Assembly (NCBI GenBank): GCA_052173355.1
Contig: JBQMYS010000015.1
Span: forward strand, 1-25,664
Length of the DNA stretch: 25,664 bases
Direction of reading: 5' to 3'
DNA from: JABZIP01 sp052173355
GTDB lineage: Bacteria; Bacillota; Clostridia; Peptostreptococcales; Anaerovoracaceae
A program made the position numbers and the translations under genes. Under the pieces are notes generated by a model, which was not told the origin of the DNA, searched no databases, and worked only from the letters and a program-made list of their open reading frames with translations. Positions 15,915 through 23,433 of the stretch are shown in pieces; the stretch's first letter is position 1, and every line of letters begins with the position of its first letter.

Positions 15915-16838
15915 ATGAAAACAGCAGTAATATTTGCAGGACAAGGAAGCCAAAATATAGGAATGGGAAAAGATTTTTATCAGGAATATGAGATATTTCG
16001 TAATGTTTTTGATAATTTGACGGATGAAGAAAAAAATATCGCATGGGAAGGGCCTTCAAATTCACTTGCGGATACTGAAAATACACAACCGATTTTGCTT
16101 GCATACGGTATGGGTGTATATAGTTTGTTTAAAGAAGAAGGGATTAAGTTTGATATAGGCGCAGGGCTAAGTTTGGGAGAGTATACTGCTCTTTGCTCAG
16201 CAAATGTTTGGAGTGTTCCTGTTGCTGTTGAACTTGTAAGATTTAGAGCGCGCGCGATGAAAGATGCTGCAAAAGGTATAGATGCGGGGATGTGTGCTGT
16301 GCTTGGACTTGATAAAGAAAAAGTAGAGCAATGCTGCAGTGAAGCAAGTTCGGATGCAGGTTTTGTAAGTATTACAAATTTAAACTGCCCGGGTCAAATT
16401 GTTATTTCTGGCGAAAAAAATGCTGTACTTAGAGCGGCGGAACTTGCAGTACACAGGGGTGCTAAAAGATGTTTACCGCTTGATGTCAGCGGACCATTTC
16501 ATACAAAATATATGCAAAAAGCAGGTAACGCATTAAAAGGAAAACTTGCCGAACTGGAATTTGCTGAACCTGAATTTTCCATATTGTATAATTGCATAGG
16601 GAAAACAAAGCCGGAGGAGGAATCTATTTCGAACTTGCTCGTAAAACAGGTTTCGACCGGAGTCTTGATGGAAGATATTATAAGAAATATTTTGAAATCG
16701 GGAGTAGACAATATAGTAGAAATCGGACCGGGGAGAGTGCTTGCCGGATTTGTGAAAAAGATAGATAAAGATGTAAATTGTATGTCAATTAGCAGTGTTT
16801 CAGATTTTAAGGAAGCGGTTGCTACACTTGGTAAATGA
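15915..16838 (+). CDS. fabD: Malonyl-CoA:ACP transacylase
   Basis: This 307-residue protein has FAGQGSQNIGMG at the N-terminus, the nucleophile motif GLSLGEY with S86, and GPFHTKYM with H196, the Ser-His pair of FabD. It moves malonyl from CoA to ACP. I chose ATG 15915, with AAAGGAG just upstream (15900-15906). The frame is open back to an ATG at 15885, but that adds ten residues unlike FabD and overlaps the previous gene. The residue before the serine is Leu rather than the His of E. coli FabD, as in streptococci. Confidence 0.94.
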   Translation: MKTAVIFAGQGSQNIGMGKDFYQEYEIFRNVFDNLTDEEKNIAWEGPSNSLADTENTQPILLAYGMGVYSLFKEEGIKFDIGAGLSLGEYTALCSANVWSVPVAVELVRFRARAMKDAAKGIDAGMCAVLGLDKEKVEQCCSEASSDAGFVSITNLNCPGQIVISGEKNAVLRAAELAVHRGAKRCLPLDVSGPFHTKYMQKAGNALKGKLAELEFAEPEFSILYNCIGKTKPEEESISNLLVKQVSTGVLMEDIIRNILKSGVDNIVEIGPGRVLAGFVKKIDKDVNCMSISSVSDFKEAVATLGK

Positions 16839-16853
16839 TATTAGGAGGATTAA

Positions 16854-17591
16854 ATGAAGGGTAAAACGGCCATTATAACAGGAGCGAGCAGAGGAATAGG
16901 AAAAGCTATCGCGTTAAAACTTGCGAAGTCGGGAGCAAATATAGTTATAACGTATAAAGGTAACGATGAAGAAGCGGAAAGAACACGAATACTTTGTGAG
17001 GAAAACGGTATTAAAGCAGTAGTTTATAAAGGTAATGTAGCAGATGAGGAAGAATGCAAAAAAATTGTAGAATTTGCCATGGAAAACTTTGGAAGCGTAG
17101 ATATATTGGTAAATAATGCAGGTATTACGAAAGATGATGTACTTATGCGCATGAGTAATGAAAGCTTTTGTGATGTTATAAATACAAATTTGGTAGGAGT
17201 TTTCAATATGATGAAAGCGACTGCAAGGATAATGATGAAGCAAAGATTTGGGAGAATTATAAACATTTCGTCAGTATCAGGAATTATAGGAAACGCCGGT
17301 CAAGCAAACTACTCGGCAGCAAAGGCGGGTGTAATAGGTTTGACAAAATCTTATGCAAGGGAGGTTGCATCCAGAAATATCACAGTTAACGCAGTTGCAC
17401 CGGGATTTGTAAAGACCGATATGACGGATAAACTTTCAAAAGAAATAGTAGATGCGGCTCTTAAGAGCATCCCGCTCGGCAAGTTTGGGGAACCGGAGGA
17501 TATTGCAAATGCAGTATGCTTTTTGGCAAGCGAAAGTGCTTCTTATATAACAGGGGAAGTTCTTAGAGTTGATGGTGGAATAGCCATGTAG
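16854..17591 (+). CDS. fabG: 3-oxoacyl-ACP reductase
   Basis: This 245-residue short-chain dehydrogenase has the NADP-binding TGASRGIGKAIA (about 9-20), NNAGITKDD (about 87-95), and the catalytic S140, Y153 and K157 in ISSVSG and YSAAKAG. It ends in ITGEVLRVDGGIAM, the typical FabG C-terminus. It reduces 3-ketoacyl-ACP with NADPH. Its position between fabD and fabF, with gaps of 15 and 18 nt, supports the fatty-acid assignment over other SDR roles. Confidence 0.95.
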   Translation: MKGKTAIITGASRGIGKAIALKLAKSGANIVITYKGNDEEAERTRILCEENGIKAVVYKGNVADEEECKKIVEFAMENFGSVDILVNNAGITKDDVLMRMSNESFCDVINTNLVGVFNMMKATARIMMKQRFGRIINISSVSGIIGNAGQANYSAAKAGVIGLTKSYAREVASRNITVNAVAPGFVKTDMTDKLSKEIVDAALKSIPLGKFGEPEDIANAVCFLASESASYITGEVLRVDGGIAM

Positions 17592-17609
17592 GGCAAAAGG
17601 GAGAGAACA

Positions 17610-18842
17610 ATGAAAAGAAGAGTAGTAATTACAGGACTTGGAGCGGTTTGCCCAATAGGAAACAGCGTAAGTGAAATGTGGGAAAATGCTAAAAATGGAA
17701 TTTGCGGTATAGATTATATAAAGTCTATAGACATTGAAAATCACGAAGTTAAGGTGGCAGGAGAAGTGAAAAATTTTGATCCGGAAACGTTTATGGATAG
17801 AATGGAAGCGCGTAGAACTGCCAGATTCACACAATTTGCATTAAAGGCGGCTGTTGAAGCGTTTGAACAAAGCGGGCTTGATAAAGATAAGACGGATTTG
17901 TTGCGTTGCGGTGTAAATATTGCGAGCGGAATAGGTGCGTTAAGTATAATAGAGGAGGAACATAGCAAAGGAATTAAACGCGGGTTTGACAGACTTTCAC
18001 CATTGTTCATACCGTCAACAATAGTAAATATGGCAGCAGGGGCGGTTGCGATAAGATTGGGATTTAAAGGCAGTTGCATATGCTGTGTTACTGCTTGCGC
18101 ATCGGCAACAAATGCTATAGGCGAAGCGTTTAGAAGTATCAGAGACGGATATACTGACGTAATGGCGGCAGGAGGTGCAGAGGCGTGTATCAGTCACCTC
18201 GGAATAGGAGGGTTCACTTCCATGAGAGCTCTTTCAACAGCTGATGATCCTAAAAGGGCATGTATACCTTTTGATAAAGAGAGGGAAGGCTTTGTAATGG
18301 GAGAAGGTGCAGGAGTTCTTATTCTTGAAGAATACGAGCATGCGAAAAAACGTGGTGCAAAAATACTTGGTGAAATTGTCGGATATGGTGCAAGCTGCGA
18401 TGCGAACCATATGACTGCGCCGCTTGAGGATGGAAGCGGAGCGGCGGCATGCATGACTATGGCTATTGAAGATGCAGGCATAAAGCCGGAAGATATAATG
18501 TATATAAATGCGCATGGAACGGGAACTCCGTTAAATGATAAAGGCGAGTGCAGGGCGGTAAAACTCGCATTTGGGAATCATGCATATAACTTGACAATGT
18601 CATCTACAAAGTCGATGACAGGCCATCTTTTGGGTGCGAGCGGAGGCATAGAAGCTATAATCGCTTTGAACGCCCTTAGAGATGATTTTGTACCACCAAC
18701 TATAAATTTTAAAGTTAAAGATGAGGAATGCGATTTGGATATTTGCCCGAATGAGGGTAAAAGTATGAAATTGGGATATGCAATGTCAAATTCACTAGGA
18801 TTCGGCGGGCATAATGCAAGCTTGGTGTTTGCGAAATTTTAA
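17610..18842 (+). CDS. fabF: Beta-ketoacyl-ACP synthase II
   Basis: This 410-residue elongating condensing enzyme has the Cys-His-His triad: C163 in VTACASATNAIGEA, H302 in NAHGTGTPLNDKGE, and H339 in SMTGHLLGASGG. It condenses acyl-ACP with malonyl-ACP. It is the only elongating ketosynthase in the operon; no FabB is present, which matters for how unsaturated chains would be extended. Length and ending (SLGFGGHNASLVF) are standard. Confidence 0.95.
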   Translation: MKRRVVITGLGAVCPIGNSVSEMWENAKNGICGIDYIKSIDIENHEVKVAGEVKNFDPETFMDRMEARRTARFTQFALKAAVEAFEQSGLDKDKTDLLRCGVNIASGIGALSIIEEEHSKGIKRGFDRLSPLFIPSTIVNMAAGAVAIRLGFKGSCICCVTACASATNAIGEAFRSIRDGYTDVMAAGGAEACISHLGIGGFTSMRALSTADDPKRACIPFDKEREGFVMGEGAGVLILEEYEHAKKRGAKILGEIVGYGASCDANHMTAPLEDGSGAAACMTMAIEDAGIKPEDIMYINAHGTGTPLNDKGECRAVKLAFGNHAYNLTMSSTKSMTGHLLGASGGIEAIIALNALRDDFVPPTINFKVKDEECDLDICPNEGKSMKLGYAMSNSLGFGGHNASLVFAKF

Positions 18843-18856
18843 TAAGAGGAATCAGT

Positions 18857-19288
18857 ATGGAACTTAATATAGAACAAATTAAAGAAATTTTACCGCATCG
18901 CTATCCGTTTTTGCTTGTTGATAAGATTGTTGATATGCAGGCGGGCAGTTATGCTAAAGGTGTTAAATGTGTGAGTGCAAATGAAATGCAATTTTTAGGG
19001 CATTTTCCTGACAAGGCGATAATGCCGGGAGTGCTTATATTGGAAGCGTTGGCACAAACAGGGGCGATTTCTATACTTTCAATGCCGGAAAATAAAGGTA
19101 AGCTGGCTGTTTTCGGTGGTGTAAAAAACTGCAGATTTAAGAAACTGGTTGTGCCGGGCGATGTACTGAATCTGGAATGTGAACTTACGAATATGCGTGG
19201 AAGTGTAGGTTTTGGTAATGTACTGGCAACTGTAAATAACGAAGTGGCGGTTAGCGCAGAAATTTCATTTGCAATTATAGATGCTTAG
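18857..19288 (+). CDS. fabZ: 3-hydroxyacyl-ACP dehydratase
   Basis: This 143-residue hot-dog-fold protein has LPHRYPFLLVDKI, then FLGHFPDKAIMPGVLILEALAQTGA with catalytic H49 and E63. It removes water from 3-hydroxyacyl-ACP in each elongation cycle. It is the only dehydratase in the operon. A FabN-like isomerase activity, as in Enterococcus, cannot be excluded by eye. A good ribosome site (AAGAGGA) precedes it, and the regulator gene follows 9 nt later. Confidence 0.95.
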   Translation: MELNIEQIKEILPHRYPFLLVDKIVDMQAGSYAKGVKCVSANEMQFLGHFPDKAIMPGVLILEALAQTGAISILSMPENKGKLAVFGGVKNCRFKKLVVPGDVLNLECELTNMRGSVGFGNVLATVNNEVAVSAEISFAIIDA

Positions 19289-19297
19289 GGGTGTGAA

Positions 19298-19780
19298 ATG
19301 TTAGAAAGAAATTTCCAGAAAGTATATAACAGGTTTAAATTATCGCTATATGCCAGGGTTTTCAAACAGTTTAGTTCAAAAGAAGAAGAAGGACTTTCGG
19401 CTATGGAAGTAATCTTGATGGAAATAATATTAGCACTCGGAGAACCGACAGTTAATGAATTTGCAAGTATGTCTACATTATCTGCACCGAATGCGGCATA
19501 TAGAATAAACCAACTGGTAAAAAAAGGATACATATCGAAAATTCAAAATGATAAGGATAAGAGAGAATTTTATCTGAAAGTGACAGATAAGTATATAGAA
19601 CAATATGGAGATATATTCAGCTATATAAATAAGGTCAGTTCAAGGATTAGAGAACGTTTCCCTGAAGAAGATGTTGAAAAGTTGGATGAAATGCTCGGAA
19701 TTATAGCTGCGGAGCTTATGAAAGAAACCAATATTTTAAGAATTGTTGCAGAAAGACAAAATATAAGTGACACAAAGTGA
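19298..19780 (+). CDS. MarR-family regulator, probable FabT-like repressor
   Basis: This 160-residue protein has a winged helix-turn-helix of the MarR type (about 50-96): PTVNEFASMSTLSAPNAAYRINQLVKKGYISKIQNDKDKREFYLKV contains the recognition helix and the wing with DKDKRE. The flanking helices would form the dimer. As the last gene of the fatty-acid operon it is likely an autoregulated lipid-responsive repressor like streptococcal FabT, which binds DNA with long-chain acyl-ACP. FabT normally sits at the front of such operons; here the regulator is at the 3' end. A candidate operator lies at 9205-9222. FabT identity is inferred from context. Confidence 0.8.
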   Translation: MLERNFQKVYNRFKLSLYARVFKQFSSKEEEGLSAMEVILMEIILALGEPTVNEFASMSTLSAPNAAYRINQLVKKGYISKIQNDKDKREFYLKVTDKYIEQYGDIFSYINKVSSRIRERFPEEDVEKLDEMLGIIAAELMKETNILRIVAERQNISDTK

Positions 19781-19795
19781 AAAATGTGGTAAAAT
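19767..19795 (+). promoter_or_regulatory. Candidate promoter for the transglycosylase gene
   Basis: GTGACA (19767-19772) and TAAAAT (19790-19795) are separated by 17 nt and overlap the last codons of the marR gene. Each hexamer differs from consensus at one position. It would start transcription near 19802, about 31 nt before the next ATG. Confidence 0.5.
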
Positions 19796-19832
19796 GGTTC
19801 TGGATTTATTATAAGAAGAAGGTGAAGGAAGT

Positions 19833-20672
19833 ATGGAGTTGTACGAAATCGCACGCTTAAATGAAAGGAACTGTTTTATGGCGAATAATGCGGGACTTGG
19901 AAAGACAAGTGAGCAAATTCCTATAGAAAAAAAGGAAAGCTTCGATGCGGCACTTACGAAACTTGTTTCCCAATCACAAGACAAATCTGTAGATAGGCTG
20001 AAAGGTAAAAAAGATATTACACCACAAGAGATGGAGGAAATTTTTGAAGCGGCTGCGAGAAAGAACAATGTGCCGCTGAAACTTTTAAAAGCTATGGCAA
20101 AGGCCGAATCACAGTTTAAGCCGTACGTAGTTTCGTCTGCGGGTGCTATGGGAGTAATGCAACTGATGCCTAAAACTGCAAAAGCACTGGGCGTAGTTGA
20201 TGCTTTTGATCCTTATGAAAATATTATGGGAGGAGCCAAGTACATAGGTGATAAGCTGAAAATGTATGGCGGAGATGTGAAGCTGGCGCTTGCGGCTTAT
20301 AGCGCAGGATCGGGTGCAGTGAAAAAATACGGCGGAGTTCCACCGTTTAAGGAAACTATCAATCATATTAAAAAAGTTACAAATTTTATGTTAGGAGATT
20401 TGAATGTACCGGATAATATTCATAAGGGTGTGAATACAGCAAAAAAGTCCTTGAATGTTTTAGAAGGCAAGCAAAAGCACGGAAAGCAGGAAATACGTGT
20501 ATCGAATGAATTGCAAGGAATCAGCGATGAATATTTGAAGGCGAAAATTGCATTATCTATACAGCAAATAAATATGCGACCGATTTTTTCAGATGAAAAA
20601 GAGCAAAATAGCGGCGTTAACAATTTTGATTTAGAACGTGATTCTTTGCTCGCGATGTTAAAAAATCTATAA
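19833..20672 (+). CDS. Lytic transglycosylase domain protein without a signal peptide
   Basis: This 279-residue protein has a SLT/goose-lysozyme-like domain at about 66-185: KAMAKAESQFKPYVVSSAGAMGVMQLMPKTAKALG with catalytic E92, then DPYENIMGGAKYI and LALAAYSAGSGAV. Such enzymes cleave peptidoglycan to 1,6-anhydromuropeptides. No hydrophobic signal sequence or membrane helix is present from the ATG at 19833. Starting at the alternative ATG 19878 (GAAAGGA upstream) would not add one either. The C-terminal 90 residues are charged and not recognised. Export by a non-Sec route, for example a flagellar one, would be needed for wall access; this is inference. Confidence 0.75.
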   Translation: MELYEIARLNERNCFMANNAGLGKTSEQIPIEKKESFDAALTKLVSQSQDKSVDRLKGKKDITPQEMEEIFEAAARKNNVPLKLLKAMAKAESQFKPYVVSSAGAMGVMQLMPKTAKALGVVDAFDPYENIMGGAKYIGDKLKMYGGDVKLALAAYSAGSGAVKKYGGVPPFKETINHIKKVTNFMLGDLNVPDNIHKGVNTAKKSLNVLEGKQKHGKQEIRVSNELQGISDEYLKAKIALSIQQINMRPIFSDEKEQNSGVNNFDLERDSLLAMLKNL

Positions 20673-20687
20673 TGTGAGGGAAAAAAT

Positions 20688-21878
20688 ATGGAAAGATTAG
20701 TAGGGACGGTTTCGCGTGGACTTAGAGCGCCTATTATAAGGCAAGGCGACGACTTGGAGAAGATAGTGGTTGACACATTGTTAAATGCCCATAATTCAGG
20801 CGAATTTGATATAAGAGATAAAGATGTACTTGCGATCACCGAAGCTGTAGTAGCAAGAGCACAGGGTAACTATGCAAGCGTTGATCAAATAGCAACAGAT
20901 GTTAGAAATAAGCTTGGAGGAGGCACAATAGGTGTAATATTTCCGATACTTAGCAGGAACAGATTTGCTGTATGCCTGCGCGGGATTGCAAAAGGAGCTG
21001 AAAAAGTAATTTTAATGCTCAGCTATCCCAGTGATGAAGTTGGAAACGGACTTGTCGATTTGGATTTGCTTGATGAAAAAAATGTAAATCCGTATTCTGA
21101 TGTGCTTACGCAATCGGAATTTGAAAAATTGTTCGGAAAATCGAAGCATCCGTTTACGGGAATGGATTATGTCGGTTATTATAAAGAACTTATAGAGAGT
21201 GTAGGAACGCAGGTAGAAATAATATTTGCAAACAATCCTAAGGCTATATTGAATTACACTGACAGTGTGCTTACTTGTGATATTCATACCAGAGTAAGAA
21301 CCAAAAGACTTTTAAAAGATGCAGGAGCAAAGGTTGTTCTCGGACTCGATGATATAATGACAAGTAGTGTAAATGGTAGCGGTTGTAATGAAAAATACGG
21401 AATACTGGGTTCAAATAAAGCAACAGAGGATACAGTTAAGCTTTTTCCTGCTGATTGTACCGATTTTGTGAATAGAATTCAAAAAACTGTTAAAGACAAG
21501 ACCGGAAAGACTATAGAAGTAATGGTTTACGGAGATGGCGCATTTAAAGATCCGGCAGGAAAAATTTGGGAACTTGCAGATCCGGTTGTTTCGCCCGGAT
21601 ATACAAAGGGGCTTGAAGGAACACCGAATGAAGTGAAAATTAAGTATTTAGCGGATAATGATTTTGCGCATCTGCAAGGAGATGAACTTAAAGCTGCTAT
21701 TTCCGATTATATTAAGAATAAGGATGCGGATTTGAAAGAGTCGATGGCTGCGCAAGGAACTACTCCTAGGAGGCTTACAGATTTGATAGGTTCACTTTGT
21801 GATCTTACTTCCGGAAGTGGCGACAAAGGAACGCCTATTGTATACATTCAAGGATATTTTGACAGCTATATAAAGTAG
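20688..21878 (+). CDS. CofE-like protein (coenzyme F420-0:L-glutamate ligase family)
   Basis: This 396-residue protein resembles the F420_ligase family: IIRQGDDLEKIV, RDKDVLAITEAVVARAQGNY at about 42-61, VIFPILSRNRFA, a central MVYGDGAFKDPAGKIWELADPVVSPGYT segment, and a late RRLTDLIGSLCDLTSGSGDKGTP. CofE adds glutamates to F420-0 in methanogens and actinobacteria. Long CofE-like proteins also occur in Clostridia that do not make F420, where the function is unknown; they may be amide ligases for another substrate. It follows the transglycosylase gene by 15 nt with a GAGGG ribosome site. No other F420 gene is in the window. Confidence 0.75.
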   Translation: MERLVGTVSRGLRAPIIRQGDDLEKIVVDTLLNAHNSGEFDIRDKDVLAITEAVVARAQGNYASVDQIATDVRNKLGGGTIGVIFPILSRNRFAVCLRGIAKGAEKVILMLSYPSDEVGNGLVDLDLLDEKNVNPYSDVLTQSEFEKLFGKSKHPFTGMDYVGYYKELIESVGTQVEIIFANNPKAILNYTDSVLTCDIHTRVRTKRLLKDAGAKVVLGLDDIMTSSVNGSGCNEKYGILGSNKATEDTVKLFPADCTDFVNRIQKTVKDKTGKTIEVMVYGDGAFKDPAGKIWELADPVVSPGYTKGLEGTPNEVKIKYLADNDFAHLQGDELKAAISDYIKNKDADLKESMAAQGTTPRRLTDLIGSLCDLTSGSGDKGTPIVYIQGYFDSYIK

Positions 21879-21913
21879 CAAGCGGACAGAAGTAAAAAAA
21901 TGTTTAAGTGTAC

Positions 21914-21963
21914 TTTTACAAATAAAAAGACCGAATTTTCATTCGGTCTTTTTATTTGTAAAA
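21914..21963. terminator. Strong bidirectional terminator between the CofE-like gene and trxA
   Basis: A perfect 23-bp stem (21914-21936 with 21941-21963) with a TTTC loop has a GACCGAAT core and long A/T flanks. Both strands therefore present a U tract. It lies between converging transcripts: the CofE-like gene on plus and trxA on minus. Confidence 0.93.
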
Positions 21964-21988
21964 TTCTATCGCCGTATAATAAATATTT

Positions 21989-22297
21989 TTATTTCAAAAG
22001 CGCTAAGATGTTCTCTTTAGATTGAGCACCTATTGTTTTGTTTATAATCTTACCTTTTTCAAAAACCATTAAAGTTGGGATTGTCATTACGCCAAACTGA
22101 GCAGCGAGTTCAGGTTGTTCGTCAACATTTACTTTTCCAACTTTAAATCCAACTGCTTCCAGTGCTATTTCTTCTACTACAGGTAATACCATTCTGCAAG
22201 GACCGCACCAGGATGCCCAAAAATCCACAAGAACCTTCTCACTTGATTTTAACACTTCTGAATCAAAATTTTCTTTTGTTATGGTTAATGCTGCCAT
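21989..22297 (-). CDS. trxA: Thioredoxin
   Basis: This 102-residue protein has the thioredoxin fold with the redox motif WCGPC (C31 and C34), the cis-proline loop MTIPTL and the ending IGAQSKENILALL. It reduces protein disulfides in the cytosol. AAAGGAGG precedes its ATG on the minus strand. It is downstream of the trxB-like gene on the same strand with an 84-nt gap, so it pairs with that reductase, either as one operon or with its own promoter. Confidence 0.95.
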   Translation of the reverse strand: MAALTITKENFDSEVLKSSEKVLVDFWASWCGPCRMVLPVVEEIALEAVGFKVGKVNVDEQPELAAQFGVMTIPTLMVFEKGKIINKTIGAQSKENILALLK

Positions 22298-22335
22298 AAA
22301 AACCTCCTTTTGTAAATCTTAGATTGTCGACACTA

Positions 22336-22341
22336 ATTATA
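22336..22341 (-). promoter_or_regulatory. Weak candidate -10 for trxA
   Basis: ATTATA on plus reads TATAAT on the minus strand, about 40 nt upstream of the trxA ATG. The hexamer 17 nt further upstream (GATTTT) is a poor -35, so a separate trxA promoter is possible but not secure. Confidence 0.3.
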
Positions 22342-22381
22342 ATTGTATTGTATACCCCAAAATCATTTTTTTAACGCATTT

Positions 22382-23263
22382 TTATTCCTGTAGGTATTGT
22401 GTTATCGAAATACCGGCTATTGCACCGTCATTGACAGCTTTTGCTATTTGAAGTATCCCGCCTGTGCAATCACCTGACGCATAAATACCGGGGATATTGG
22501 TTTCTTTGCGATTTGAAACGACGATTTTGTTTTTTTCAGTAATCACACCCAGTTTTTTTGCAAGGTCGATTGAACTTGCCATGCCTTCTGCGATAAAAGC
22601 ACCGGAAAAATCTACAGTCATTCCGTCCACAAATGTTACCGATGAAAATGTGCCTGTGGTTTCGTTTTTATTTAGAGATTCTATTTTTGTTTCTACGATA
22701 TTTATATTTGATGGGAAGTCTGCGGTAAGGTCAGCTCCATTTGTCAATAAAGTCACAGTTTTTGCTATGGGCATTAAAGCCTGAGCTTCGTTTAGAGCAT
22801 ATTTACCTGAACCTATTATGCAAACATCTTTTCCTTTATAAAAAAAACCGTCGCAGGTAGCGCAATAACTTACTCCTTGACCTTCGAGTTCGTTTGAATT
22901 TTTAATTGAAAGTTTTTTTCTTGGTTGCCCGACGGCGATATTAACAGCATTTGCGAGATACTCTCCGTTTGTGGTTTTGATATTGTATAAAGGGTTTCCT
23001 TTTTCATCGTTGTTTACAAATGAAATATCGAGAACTTCAGCGTTTATTACGGATGCACCTATTCGCTTTACTTGACGTATACCACGTTCTATCAGTTCTT
23101 TACCGCTTATAGGTTCGTCAAATCCGTAGTAATTTTCGACAGTTGCAGTTTCAAGCGAACCGTAGCCGTTAGCTATAATAAGAGTGTCTATATTTGCCCT
23201 TGCAGTATATATAGCAGAAGAAACTCCGGCAGGGCCTGCACCTACAACAACTACTTTTTTCAT
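22382..23263 (-). CDS. trxB: Thioredoxin reductase-like flavoprotein with degenerate NAD(P)H site
   Basis: This 293-residue protein has the FAD-binding GAGPAGVSSAIYTARA (8-23), the redox motif SYCATCDG with C134 and C137, and a C-terminal GDCTGGILQIAKAVNDG (264-280). Together with the adjacent trxA this supports thioredoxin reduction. The pyridine nucleotide domain is unusual. The usual GGGDSA is GSGKYA (151-156), and the HRR motif that binds NADPH phosphate is missing; the sequence there is TLLTNGADL. Clostridial ferredoxin-dependent flavin thioredoxin reductases (FFTR) show this kind of loss, so ferredoxin may be the electron donor. The ATG is preceded by GAAAGGCGG on the minus strand. Confidence 0.88.
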   Translation of the reverse strand: MKKVVVVGAGPAGVSSAIYTARANIDTLIIANGYGSLETATVENYYGFDEPISGKELIERGIRQVKRIGASVINAEVLDISFVNNDEKGNPLYNIKTTNGEYLANAVNIAVGQPRKKLSIKNSNELEGQGVSYCATCDGFFYKGKDVCIIGSGKYALNEAQALMPIAKTVTLLTNGADLTADFPSNINIVETKIESLNKNETTGTFSSVTFVDGMTVDFSGAFIAEGMASSIDLAKKLGVITEKNKIVVSNRKETNIPGIYASGDCTGGILQIAKAVNDGAIAGISITQYLQE

Positions 23264-23389
23264 AACTTAGACCGCCTTTCATAATTTTAGCATTACTACA
23301 TCTTGATGCAGTACACTAATTTATACCCAAATAGTAGGAAATAAACACCTAAAAAATGACTTATTGCTGTTCCATTGATGCTTACGATG

Positions 23390-23398
23390 TGGTATGAT
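23390..23398 (+). promoter_or_regulatory. Extended -10 promoter for the ClC gene
   Basis: TGGTATGAT fits the TGnTATAAT extended -10 pattern. No good -35 is seen, as is usual for extended -10 promoters. The start would be near 23405, about 29 nt before the ATG at 23434. It lies in the 170-nt divergent gap after trxB. Confidence 0.5.
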
Positions 23399-23433
23399 AA
23401 AAGGGAATTTTTCAACAGAGGGCTGTTTAGCAA

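Noticed and set aside
20688..21878. Evidence that the organism makes coenzyme F420.
   Set aside because: Only a CofE-family protein is present. Such proteins occur in organisms without F420, so the pathway cannot be inferred.
22497..22784. A 95-codon plus-strand frame inside the trxB-like gene.
   Set aside because: It lies wholly within a strongly supported minus-strand coding region and shows no known domain.
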